A stretch of DNA of 64,000 nucleotides from the NCBI GenBank assembly GCA_021793515.1, contig JAJYSP010000007.1, positions 23,038 through 87,037 on the forward strand. Reading direction: 5' to 3'. Below, in pieces: positions 48,432 through 57,316 of this stretch; position 1 is the first letter of the stretch, and the number at the start of each line of letters is the position of its first letter. The notes under the pieces are model-generated. The model worked only from the letters and a program-made list of their open reading frames with translations, ran no database searches and was not told where the DNA came from. The position numbers were made by a program, and so were the translations under genes. Origin of the DNA: Actinomycetes bacterium (lineage in GTDB: Bacteria; Actinomycetota; Acidimicrobiia; Acidimicrobiales; RAAP-2).

Positions 48432-49298
48432 CTAACGATCGCCTGCTCGTCCGCGCGGTCGAATCTTCGTTCCGGCGCGCTCGAGCAAGCCTCTGACTCT
48501 CGTGATTGAGTATCCAGTCTCTTGCGACAGGTCCCTGATGCTGGCGCCGGCTTCGTACCGGCGCATGAGCTTCGTCCCCAGATGCTCCGACACTTGCGTT
48601 GGGAGGCGCACGTTCGAGTCGATATACGGCATCGCGATCGGTCCGCCTTCGTAGCCCTTGTGAGCGCGCCCCCGTGGCTCAATATCAGCATCTGCCTCAT
48701 CGCCCCACACGGTCCATCCCTCGCGCGGGTGCCGGGCGAACAGCTCAAGGAACGGCCCTGGAGAGCACGATTCGATCAACTCGTACTGCTCGTCGGGCTT
48801 GCGGCTGTGCTCGCGCTTTCGTGACTCGATGATGTTGACCTGGCTTCGCGCAGGCGGCAGCGTTCTCATGCTGCCCCGGACACCAAACAGGATTATCTCA
48901 GTGACGTTTCGGAAGTAGAAACCCACCCCCCTGCCATCGGGCCCGCCGTCAATTCGACGCTTGGCCCAAATAATGTTCGAGATGTACCGAAACCCCCAGG
49001 ACTCCATTACTCGAAGTCCATCAGGCAGCATGGCGTTAGGAACCCAGAGGTATAAATGCGCGTTCTTCGCGGCAATGCTGCCGACGTCGACGTTGCAAAT
49101 TGAATCGAGGTCGAGAGTCGAGTAGCGATCGAGTCGTCGGTGCTCTGGTGCCACCTTGCCCGTTCGATTCGTAAACCGCCACGGCGGGTCCGCCAAGATC
49201 GTACTGAACCCCCCCTCGACAGAAGGCAGTGGCGGTGGCTCGCCCACAAGACGCAAGGGACGCGTGGACTTCTGGGGCTCGCTCTCGGTCAAAGTCAT
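48432..49298 (-). CDS. MT-A70 family DNA adenine methyltransferase with C-terminal HTH
   Basis: ILADPPWRFTNRTGK (DPPW), YLWVPNAML, IIWAKRRIDG; C-term SIRDLSQETGYSITRVRGLLERAG. Confidence 0.85.
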   Translation of the reverse strand: MTLTESEPQKSTRPLRLVGEPPPLPSVEGGFSTILADPPWRFTNRTGKVAPEHRRLDRYSTLDLDSICNVDVGSIAAKNAHLYLWVPNAMLPDGLRVMESWGFRYISNIIWAKRRIDGGPDGRGVGFYFRNVTEIILFGVRGSMRTLPPARSQVNIIESRKREHSRKPDEQYELIESCSPGPFLELFARHPREGWTVWGDEADADIEPRGRAHKGYEGGPIAMPYIDSNVRLPTQVSEHLGTKLMRRYEAGASIRDLSQETGYSITRVRGLLERAGTKIRPRGRAGDR

Positions 49299-49316
49299 CA
49301 GGGCACGTCCTCGCTA

Positions 49317-49348
49317 TTAAAGATCTACTTACTAACTCAAGATCTTAA
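49317..49348. promoter_or_regulatory. Inverted repeat containing two AGATCT sites upstream of the methyltransferase gene
   Basis: TTAAAGATCTACTTACTAACTCAAGATCTTAA; AGATCT at 49321-49326 and 49340-49345. Confidence 0.6.
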
Positions 49349-49379
49349 CGCAGGAGTGTGACTTTGTGGTGAATCCTTC

Positions 49380-50069
49380 TTACGACGTCTTGTCCCAGGT
49401 GCGTTCGCAGATCGCCACCACAAGAATGGGGCAGCCTCCACTATCGCCCCGCGTTAGTTTCGGGACGAGTTTTGTGGTGTTGGTCGTGGTGCTTGTCTTC
49501 AGCATTGACGAAGCGTCCTTCGGCGACATACCCGCGCCCTCGCGAAGTCGAGTAGCGAGTCGACGCAGATCGTCAACGGTGCGAGTAATCATTACGGCTG
49601 CATCGATGAGGCCGGCGTCGTAAAGCGATCGGTATGCTCCCAAGTCGCGGTCGAGGTTGCCATCCTTCGCATTCCATTCAACGTCGAGGGCCACCCGGTC
49701 CACGAAGTTGTCGACCTTGTAGCCCATGCTTGTGGTTTCGGTTTCGACCACCACCGGCTTACGCTCACCGGCGGGTCTGTACGGTTGTTTCAAAAGGCTC
49801 AACTTGATGATTTGATCCACCCGTGCTTCGCGCCATCCTTTCTCGCGAAACGCGCTATTGAGACGCGCTGCGAGCTTGGTTTCGTTGCCGCCACTGTTAA
49901 CGAGGTCGTCCGTCAACAGCGCGAACGAATCGAGGACGTCAACCAACTCAGCAAAACGAGCGCTATTTGTCGTCGTAAGAATGCTCGCGGCGTTACGCGT
50001 CTCGTAAAACTCGTAGCGCTCTCGAGTCGCGGCAGGAAAGCACCCAAGATACGAAGTCGTTAGGTCCAC
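49380..50069 (-). CDS. BglII/BstYI-family type II restriction endonuclease
   Basis: ETETTSMGYKVDNFVDRVALDVEWNAKDGNLDRDLGAYRSLYDAGLIDAAVMITR matches the BstYI/BglII catalytic region (E...D..EWN.KD). Confidence 0.78.
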   Translation of the reverse strand: MDLTTSYLGCFPAATRERYEFYETRNAASILTTTNSARFAELVDVLDSFALLTDDLVNSGGNETKLAARLNSAFREKGWREARVDQIIKLSLLKQPYRPAGERKPVVVETETTSMGYKVDNFVDRVALDVEWNAKDGNLDRDLGAYRSLYDAGLIDAAVMITRTVDDLRRLATRLREGAGMSPKDASSMLKTSTTTNTTKLVPKLTRGDSGGCPILVVAICERTWDKTS

Positions 50070-50175
50070 GTGCCGAGGTTAACAAGCGTCCGTCGTGTCT
50101 ATATGCGATAGCAGCGGTTGCCCTGTACGAAATCGGGCTCCGCGCTACGTCGTCGTGGTTCCCAGTCGCATGTCC

Positions 50176-51072
50176 TTAGTCAGGCCGACTGTACCGAACC
50201 TGATTGAAGAAGGCGTCCGAAATCTCCCACAGTCGGTACTTCTGCACCACGTCCAGCGCTGACACGACTTCCCCCGTCCCCGTGACGAACCGAAATGAGG
50301 CGGCCCTGGCCTGCGATTCCTCGCCGAGTCCGCGCGCCTGTTGCCAAAACGCGCCCAGTCTGGCGACATCGCGAAGCTCGGTCCTGGGGATCAGACCGAG
50401 ACGGAATTGGACACGCTCGACGATCGCCTTGCGGGCCCGTACTTCTACATCACGGGCCATGAAAAGTTCAGGATTCTTTCGACGTTGGCGCTTCGACGGA
50501 GACGGATTTGAGTTGAGCCAATTTCGCCATTCATCCTCGTACAGAAAGAAGTCGCGACTCCGGTCGGCGTTCTCGAGATTCTGGAGAGCATTGTCGGGGA
50601 TGAGGACGTTCGACCAGTACGCCGCCATCTTCTCGATGTCGCGAGTCGGCGGCGGCGGGTACTGCCAGGACCCCTCGGCGTACTCCACGGCCCCGCCGAG
50701 TTTGATCGGAGCCGGTCCAGGTTTTGGTTCTTCTACGTCGGGCGATCTCTTGACCCACGGATCGGGCTCGGTCGCGCGCACGCCGAACTCCTTCTCAAAC
50801 GCCACCGCGTCGGATTCTAACGACACCGACTCACTCGAGATCTCGACCGTGGACTCCGGCGACGGTTCGGTTGCTTTATCGGTTGACTTCCTGCTCCGCT
50901 CTTCGAAGGCCTTACTGCCATCGGGCTGATAACCCACTTGATCCTCCACGAGCTCGACCTCTGATTCGGACGATACTCCACCAGGAGCGAACCTCCCCCC
51001 CTCTTTGGTACCGCGTGGCTGGCGTTGCTGCGTCATGCCCTTGGGCGGACGTTTCGGATCAATCGTTACCAT
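50176..51072 (-). CDS. Tagged protein 3: hypothetical
   Basis: N-term MTQQRQPRGTKEGGRFAPGGVSSESEVELVED; overlaps the upstream gene stop (ATGGTAA). Confidence 0.65.
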   Translation of the reverse strand: MVTIDPKRPPKGMTQQRQPRGTKEGGRFAPGGVSSESEVELVEDQVGYQPDGSKAFEERSRKSTDKATEPSPESTVEISSESVSLESDAVAFEKEFGVRATEPDPWVKRSPDVEEPKPGPAPIKLGGAVEYAEGSWQYPPPPTRDIEKMAAYWSNVLIPDNALQNLENADRSRDFFLYEDEWRNWLNSNPSPSKRQRRKNPELFMARDVEVRARKAIVERVQFRLGLIPRTELRDVARLGAFWQQARGLGEESQARAASFRFVTGTGEVVSALDVVQKYRLWEISDAFFNQVRYSRPD

Positions 51073-51617
51073 TCATCGACCTCCTTCGTCGAAACAATCG
51101 TTGATCCATCGTCTTCGTCGTCATCCTCATCGTCAGCAAACAAATCATCCACGATGAGGAAGTCCCAGAGGTGGCACCAACGCGACTCGTCCTCACCGCT
51201 GATGACACCCACGTCGGCGAGGTACGAGAACCAAAGTGCCGTACCGAGCACCTCGTCGCCGGCGGTGTCGCGGACGTCGTCCTCTACGAGATGTTGGGGG
51301 TCGTACGCATTCCACAGGTTCTTCAGGGCAACGGCCCGGCTGTCGGCAAGGTAGCCGAGCCACGCATCGAGCCCGGCGATCGCCACGTTGGCGTCGGACC
51401 ACTGCTGGAACCTCTCCAGGGTCGGCAGGATGTCCTGGTTCTTCGGATTCGCGAGGAACTCCTCGAGGTACGGCGTGCTTCGTCCGATGGCGAGACTAAG
51501 AACCGACAGGGGTAAGCTCCGGGCGAGTTCCGCCTGGGCGAAGTCGGGCAGACCCTCCGGCGACACCAGGCCGGTGAAGTCCTCCGTCTCTTGCGTGCTG
51601 GTGCTCGTGCTTGACAT
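51066..51617 (-). CDS. Hypothetical acidic protein
   Basis: MSSTSTSTQETEDFTGLVSPEGLPDFAQAEL..., AGGAGTAG RBS. Confidence 0.6.
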   Translation of the reverse strand: MSSTSTSTQETEDFTGLVSPEGLPDFAQAELARSLPLSVLSLAIGRSTPYLEEFLANPKNQDILPTLERFQQWSDANVAIAGLDAWLGYLADSRAVALKNLWNAYDPQHLVEDDVRDTAGDEVLGTALWFSYLADVGVISGEDESRWCHLWDFLIVDDLFADDEDDDEDDGSTIVSTKEVDEW

Positions 51618-51631
51618 CGTCTACTCCTGAT

Positions 51632-54600
51632 CTACTTTGACCCGAGGAAAGGTCGGGATTCTTTCGCGAACCGTCCGCGAGCGTCACGGTCTTGTCTTTC
51701 GCGGTAGGGCGCCACCGTTCCGCGCTTCCAGTCCTCAATGCGCTGCTCTCGGGCCTGGAAATCGCGCTCCATCTTTTCGCGCGCCAGTTCCGCGGCGGCT
51801 CGTTCCTCGGCGGTTCGTAACTCGGCGGCCTTGCGCTCCGTCTCCGCATCCACCGCCGCGTCGGCCTGCGCTTTCTCGGCGGCTAGCCCGGCTTTCTTCT
51901 GCTCATCCAAGTGGGCACGGTAGCCAGCGAGCCGCTGCTCTTGACGTAAAGGTGCGGTGCGGTGGTGGTCGTGTAGCTTCTTCGCGCCATACAGCCCGCC
52001 AACCACGGCGAGTGCGGGGGCACCTAGACCGACGAGCCCGACGCCGGCCACGCCGAGTGCGCCGTACTTTGCGATCTTGGGGAGCTTCTTCGCGCCGCGG
52101 GCCATTGCCCCGCCGGCCGCCGCGGCGGTGAGCAACGACCCCTGGACGCGGTGCTTGCCAACACCGTCATCTTGGTTGAACCGCTTCTTCGTCCGATCTC
52201 GCGAATCCTTTAGTCGCTCCTGCGCACGTCCGACTGCGGTGCCTGCGGCGTATGCGGGGTTCAGCAAACTGCCCTTCGCGGTCTCGAGTCGCTTCGATCG
52301 TTGCTGAACTCGCTCGCCGGACGCGAACTTATCGGCTTTGTACTGCTCGGTCTCGACGCGTGGTTGGCGACGTGGTCGGCCCATCGACTGGTTGACAACG
52401 CCAGCCGCCGCACCGGTTGCGGCACCATCAACGGGTCTTGCAACAGCACCTGCGCCGGTTGTGCCGACACGACTTGAACTTGCGCCGCTGGGAGCAACGC
52501 CATTTTGGTTGAGGCCGCTGCCCTGACCATCAGGACCGGGCGAGCCGCCCATTGATTGACGACGCTTCGTCGGGGCGCTCTGGCCTTGCGGACCGCTCAT
52601 GCGAGTACGAGCCCCGGCGACACCCTTGGAGACGACCTTGCTACCCTGACGCTTCATGTGGCTGAACAGGTCGGCGCCAGCGAGTCCGCCAGCGGCGAAG
52701 CCCCCCATGGCCGTACCGTAGGCCATCGCCGATGTGGGCTTGAAGGGCGACGGCGCCTTGAGGACCTTCTTGAAGAACATGTGAATCACCACCACGGCCG
52801 TGATGGGCGCGATCGCGACCCAGATCAACGCGAACAGTGAACCCTGTCCCGCCGCCGCGACGCCAATGTCGGCGAGCATCCCGGTGATGATAGCGATGAA
52901 CGAGAGCAGTATGCCCGCACAGGTGGCGAAGAGAATGAGTCCGAAGAGATGCTTCGCGTACGCGCCGAACTTCCCGACGCCCGCACCGCCGGGCATCAGG
53001 GCCAGCAACAACATGAGCGGCAACAGGGCCATTGACAACAGCAGCCCGAGCTTCGCGATGATGACCGCAAGTCCGAGGACCAGAAAGATCACCATGACGA
53101 CCGTCGAGGTGAGCAGGAAGATGAACGACACGGCTATGGCGCTACCGTTGCTGGTGCCGTGCAAGTTGCCCAGGAAGTTGCCGATCTCCTGGCCCGACGC
53201 GCCGTAGTTGTTCGTCGCGTTCGCGATGGTCGTGGGACTATTGCCCCAATTAAAGACCGAATAGTCAGGATTGGATTTCTGTCCCGGCCACGGAGCGGCA
53301 CTCGGGTTGGAGAACGGACCGCCGGGCACGGCGTCACCGTACTGTCCGCCCGTCGCGGGGGCGTTGGCCGACCAGAAGACCTGGCAGTCGGCGCCGCTGA
53401 CGGTCGTATCGGCCGGGCCGTTCTGTTGGGCGAACAGATTCGTGGTGCTCGTCCACGCCGACGACGTGGTGGCGCCGGTCGCGGCATTCCATTCGGTCGG
53501 AGCGAAGCCACTCCCGGTGTTGGGACTCTGACACGCGGCCCAGGCGACCATCGACTCGTCTTCCTGGTTGCTGGTGATCGCTCCGTTCCACGCGAGCGAC
53601 GTTGACTCGGGGTGGGGGAACGACGCGAGATTGGTGTCACCCGACAGCGTGCCCGACGCCAAGGCGACACCAAGTTGTGCCGCAGGGGCGATGCCCGCCT
53701 GGTCCTCGAGCAGGTGGCAGTAGATGAGCGGACCGAAGTTGTTGCCGTTGCCGAACTGCTCGGACGTGTAGGCCGGTATCGCCGCCTGCTCCCAAAGTGC
53801 GTTCATCGACGTCGGCACCACGTAGCCGTAACTGCCGGCGTTGGTGTAGGCGGACTTGTACTGCGCGACCAACTCTTTGGTGTACCAACTACAACTGAGC
53901 GGGTCTTGCGTGGCGATCGCTTGCTGACTCGTTCCACCCACCACAGCGTTGGCGCCACTCGCGATGGCTGACGCTGGGGCGCTCGCGATATTGGAGATGG
54001 CGTTGTAGGCCGTCGTGATGAACCAGGCGGGACTGATTGGAGTGGGAGGACTGTTTGGTGCCGTCTTCACCGTGGCCGCCGCCACAATGGCGGCGAACAG
54101 TCCCACGACGACCGCGATCTTGACCGCGTGCTTGAGTGGACCCTCACGTCCCCGTGACGCCTTCCAGATGACCGCCAAGAGCGCCACCACGGCCAGGATG
54201 GCCACGAGGCCCGAGTTGGCGATCGCGTTGCCGAGCGACGCGGCCAGGGAGTTGGCGTCGGCACCGACCGTGTTGGCGAAGCAGAACTGGCTGGCCGCCT
54301 CGGTCGTCGCGGTTCCGAGCTGCCACTCCGCGGCCCCAATCGAGGTCATGCCGCCCACGAAGATGGACCGGTCGACCGTGTTGGGGGCGTTGGCGACCGA
54401 ACTGAAGAGCCCTCCGGGAAGCCGAGTGTGCTCGTTGCCGATGGCACCCGACCATCTATTGACCGGCAGCAGGTTGTCGGTCGCGGTCGACGCGCCGGTA
54501 GAGGCTTGTGAGCAGATGAGTTGGGTCTGTGTGCCGTTGGGGCTGACACTCGGGGTTGGGGCGGCGCTGGCCGCCGAGACGCCAAGGAACAACGCGAGCA

Positions 54601-54676
54601 ACGGCGCCACGAGTAGCGGCAGGAAGAGTCGGGCGGCGAGACGCCGTGACCTGTCCTTGCTTCGACTCGTGTCCAT
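51632..54676 (-). CDS. TrbL/VirB6-like polytopic membrane protein (type IV secretion/conjugation)
   Basis: Signal peptide, several TM helices (ISFIFLLTSTVVMVIFLVLGLAVIIAKLGLLLSMALLPLMLLLALMPGG), long charged C-terminal tail. Confidence 0.68.
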   Translation of the reverse strand: MDTSRSKDRSRRLAARLFLPLLVAPLLALFLGVSAASAAPTPSVSPNGTQTQLICSQASTGASTATDNLLPVNRWSGAIGNEHTRLPGGLFSSVANAPNTVDRSIFVGGMTSIGAAEWQLGTATTEAASQFCFANTVGADANSLAASLGNAIANSGLVAILAVVALLAVIWKASRGREGPLKHAVKIAVVVGLFAAIVAAATVKTAPNSPPTPISPAWFITTAYNAISNIASAPASAIASGANAVVGGTSQQAIATQDPLSCSWYTKELVAQYKSAYTNAGSYGYVVPTSMNALWEQAAIPAYTSEQFGNGNNFGPLIYCHLLEDQAGIAPAAQLGVALASGTLSGDTNLASFPHPESTSLAWNGAITSNQEDESMVAWAACQSPNTGSGFAPTEWNAATGATTSSAWTSTTNLFAQQNGPADTTVSGADCQVFWSANAPATGGQYGDAVPGGPFSNPSAAPWPGQKSNPDYSVFNWGNSPTTIANATNNYGASGQEIGNFLGNLHGTSNGSAIAVSFIFLLTSTVVMVIFLVLGLAVIIAKLGLLLSMALLPLMLLLALMPGGAGVGKFGAYAKHLFGLILFATCAGILLSFIAIITGMLADIGVAAAGQGSLFALIWVAIAPITAVVVIHMFFKKVLKAPSPFKPTSAMAYGTAMGGFAAGGLAGADLFSHMKRQGSKVVSKGVAGARTRMSGPQGQSAPTKRRQSMGGSPGPDGQGSGLNQNGVAPSGASSSRVGTTGAGAVARPVDGAATGAAAGVVNQSMGRPRRQPRVETEQYKADKFASGERVQQRSKRLETAKGSLLNPAYAAGTAVGRAQERLKDSRDRTKKRFNQDDGVGKHRVQGSLLTAAAAGGAMARGAKKLPKIAKYGALGVAGVGLVGLGAPALAVVGGLYGAKKLHDHHRTAPLRQEQRLAGYRAHLDEQKKAGLAAEKAQADAAVDAETERKAAELRTAEERAAAELAREKMERDFQAREQRIEDWKRGTVAPYRERQDRDARGRFAKESRPFLGSK

Positions 54677-54697
54677 CGGAATAGGGTCCGGGTCGGC

Positions 54698-55009
54698 TCA
54701 GCCGCCGGTGGTGCCGTTCAGCAGGCTGAGCAGCGCGTTGACGATGAAGTCGATCGCGGTGAGCAGCGCCGGGATGACCACGCCGGGAGCGGAGAGGACC
54801 GCGCCGATGACGAGCGTGTAGATCAGCTTGGAGTGATTCCCACCGCCCCCGCGCCGCCGTTCCCAGATGTACCCGACGATGGCGAAGACGACCAGCAACG
54901 TGCCGATCACGGCGAGCAGGCTAGAGAATGCCCCGAGCGAGCCCGAGATCGCGGTCCATGCGGTGTTCCAACTCCCCGCCAGGTCGATGGCTCCAAAGAA
55001 TGCAGTCAT
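54698..55009 (-). CDS. VirB2/pilin-like two-TM protein
   Basis: MTAFFGAIDLAGSWNTAWTAISGSLGAFSSLLAVIGTLLVVFAIVGYIWERRRGGGGNHSKLIYTLVIGAVLSAPGVVIPALL. Confidence 0.55.
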   Translation of the reverse strand: MTAFFGAIDLAGSWNTAWTAISGSLGAFSSLLAVIGTLLVVFAIVGYIWERRRGGGGNHSKLIYTLVIGAVLSAPGVVIPALLTAIDFIVNALLSLLNGTTGG

Positions 55010-55027
55010 GATGTCCTTTCTTTTTCG

Positions 55028-55225
55028 TTACAGCGGAACCCGGAACATCGCCAGTGCGAAGAACACAACCAGCACGGCGGTGATACCGAGGAGGATCAAT
55101 GCGCCGCGTCCGGCGGCCCAGTCGTCGATGAGCTTGCGCTGCACGAAGAAGTCGTCGCGCTGATGGTCGAATGTGCGACCCAGTCGTCCTTGACGCTTCT
55201 CTGAGTTCGTGTCGTCGTCGGGCAT
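55028..55225 (-). CDS. Small single-TM protein of the T4SS-like operon
   Basis: MPDDDTNSEKRQGRLGRTFDHQRDDFFVQRKLIDDWAAGRGALILLGITAVLVVFFALAMFRVPL. Confidence 0.6.
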   Translation of the reverse strand: MPDDDTNSEKRQGRLGRTFDHQRDDFFVQRKLIDDWAAGRGALILLGITAVLVVFFALAMFRVPL

Positions 55226-55662
55226 TACGCCGTCACCTTTCGGTTCGTGCGACTAGGGGCTGGTTCGAGGACGAACGACGGCTTCGGCGTGGGCAAGCCC
55301 GGCACCGAGCTGGCCATCACGTGGCCGAAAACGTGACTCAGCGGCGTGATGGGACGGTTGCAGACGAGAAACGTTCCGGTCACGGAGCGCCGCTTGTCGA
55401 CGAACCGTTGATACTGGCGTAGTTGCAGACCCGAGCGGGTGCGCGACTCGATGATCCAGAATGCGAAGAGTTCGACGAGCGGCACGGCCAACAGCGCATA
55501 CTGGCCGAAGAACATCCACAGGATCGCCGTGAGGACCAGCGCGGGCGCCAAAGCGACTCCGGCGATGGTCAGCCCACGCACGGGCAGGTCGAAGCCCTGG
55601 ATGACCACACGGCGCTGCTGGTTGGCCCTGCGCAGAAGCGGAGTCAGCGAGTAAACATTCAC
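55225..55662 (-). CDS. PrgI/VirB3-like membrane protein
   Basis: GLTIAGVALAPALVLTAILWMFFGQYALLAVPLVELFAFWIIESRTRSGLQLRQYQRFVDKRR. Confidence 0.55.
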   Translation of the reverse strand: MNVYSLTPLLRRANQQRRVVIQGFDLPVRGLTIAGVALAPALVLTAILWMFFGQYALLAVPLVELFAFWIIESRTRSGLQLRQYQRFVDKRRSVTGTFLVCNRPITPLSHVFGHVMASSVPGLPTPKPSFVLEPAPSRTNRKVTA

Positions 55663-56144
55663 GATGCACCTCCGGTATGGAGAGGTGGCTCTGACTCGGA
55701 GAACAGCCCGGTCTCGTCGACGTCGAAGGCCTCGACAAAAGCGTGACCGTCGAGCCGGTAGAAGGTGTCGGGCCGCGGAACCGCGTCCTCGTTAATGTCC
55801 GCGGCGACCACGTAGCGGATACCGCGCTGGTCAGCGTTGCTGAGAACGATCATTCCGCCACGTCCCGCGCGCACGATGCCGTCGTCGCCGGCGATGGCCA
55901 TGCCGTCGTCGCCGGCGACGGAGAGTCCGCGGTTCCCCGAGAGCGAGTAGCCCTCACGTCCAGTCCTTGAGTACCCGTCATCGTCGGAGATGGCGCAGCC
56001 GTAGTCCCCCGCGATAGCGCGCCCGAACGCGCCCGAAACTGAGCGCCCGTGATCGCCGGAGATGGCGAGACGGTCGCCGGTGACGACGGACCGTGCCGGT
56101 GCAATGATCTCGGTAGTGCTGGACTGTTCGTCTTCGGTGGTCAT
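55659..56144 (-). CDS. Octapeptide-repeat protein (nine consecutive x(3)-x-[GD]-x-x-G units)
   Basis: LAISGDHG RSVSGAFG RAIAGDYG CAISDDDG YSRTGREG YSLSGNRG LSVAGDDG MAIAGDDG IVRAGRGG. Confidence 0.7.
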   Translation of the reverse strand: MTTEDEQSSTTEIIAPARSVVTGDRLAISGDHGRSVSGAFGRAIAGDYGCAISDDDGYSRTGREGYSLSGNRGLSVAGDDGMAIAGDDGIVRAGRGGMIVLSNADQRGIRYVVAADINEDAVPRPDTFYRLDGHAFVEAFDVDETGLFSESEPPLHTGGAS

Positions 56145-56175
56145 ACATAAGACCATGCGGCAACCTTTTGACTTT

Positions 56176-57207
56176 TCACGCGGAACGACCTTCGGCCCGA
56201 CTGATCGCGATGCGCCACAGGTCGTTGGCGTAGGACTCGTGACGCGCGAGTGTCTCGCAGACGGTGCGACGTTGGACGTCATCGATCGGTCCGAACGGCG
56301 CGAAGAAGTCGTCGATAGTGGTACCGGTCTCAAGATACGACTGAGCACAGAACAGGGCACCCCCGGCCCGCGCGACACTCGACCTGGCGTGAGCGGCGAC
56401 GCGCGCACCGATAGGTGTGGTGGTACACAGCGGTGCGCCCGAGCGCTCCGCGATCGCGTCCCACGCCAGTGCGCGGGCGGCGACCTGGTGGCCATCGGAC
56501 TTGAGACGCAGTGCGCGGTCCCCGGACGTGCCGTCAGAAAAGTCGTCGAAGTTGTTGGTTGCCTCATCGGCAGTGGCCCGGAACATTATCGAGTCAATCT
56601 GCAACGCACGGTCCCCATCGGTATTCCCCTGATTGGTCGCACTGTCCAGCGAGACGACCGTGACATTCGGGCGGTGGAAACCGACGCCGGGCCGGTGACT
56701 CGCCGGCAGTGACATACGCAACTCCTGTGCGAGTTCGTCGAGTTCGCGTGACGTGAGCGGACGATCTAACTCCGCCTCGCGCGTCACACGCGTCTGGTCG
56801 AGCAGTTTCATGGCCGAGTAGTTGCCCCTGCTCCGATGAGCCCCCGAATCGAGAGCTCGAATGATCGATCGTTTGGCGATCACGCCGACCGGCAGTTCGA
56901 CACGATCGGGTCGTTCGGTCGCACTAGCGACGAGGTACGCCAGCACCGCATCCTGAGTGAGATCGTCGGCGTCCATGTAGCCGTTGACGGTGTGATCGTG
57001 TAGTCCGTAACGCCGGATGAAGTGGCGAGCGAGGCGTTGCGTCTCGGCGACGCCGTCCATGTCAGCGTCAATGTCGGGCTGGTCGCTGAGTTGGACCCTC
57101 GACTCGGGATTGATCGTCGGGGCGTACTGCCCGCCGACCTTGGTGCCCTTGCGTTGTCGCGGTTGAGTGGATGTGGTTGAGACAATGCGACGCTGGTTTG
57201 CTCCCAT
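56176..57207 (-). CDS. Tagged protein 4: sigma-factor-like protein
   Basis: N-term TQPRQRKGTKVGGQYAPTINPESRVQLSD; then YMDADDLTQDAVLAYLVAS...GVIAKRSIIRALDS resembling sigma-70 region 2. Confidence 0.6.
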   Translation of the reverse strand: MGANQRRIVSTTSTQPRQRKGTKVGGQYAPTINPESRVQLSDQPDIDADMDGVAETQRLARHFIRRYGLHDHTVNGYMDADDLTQDAVLAYLVASATERPDRVELPVGVIAKRSIIRALDSGAHRSRGNYSAMKLLDQTRVTREAELDRPLTSRELDELAQELRMSLPASHRPGVGFHRPNVTVVSLDSATNQGNTDGDRALQIDSIMFRATADEATNNFDDFSDGTSGDRALRLKSDGHQVAARALAWDAIAERSGAPLCTTTPIGARVAAHARSSVARAGGALFCAQSYLETGTTIDDFFAPFGPIDDVQRRTVCETLARHESYANDLWRIAISRAEGRSA

Positions 57208-57316
57208 GCCTTGTGAGATGGGAGAAAAGGAGCCGAATCACCAGATTTCTTCAGAAAGTCTGGGAAGCCTTTCTTTTACTGGATATGACGTGGTAGGTCT
57301 GTGTTAGAATAACGAT

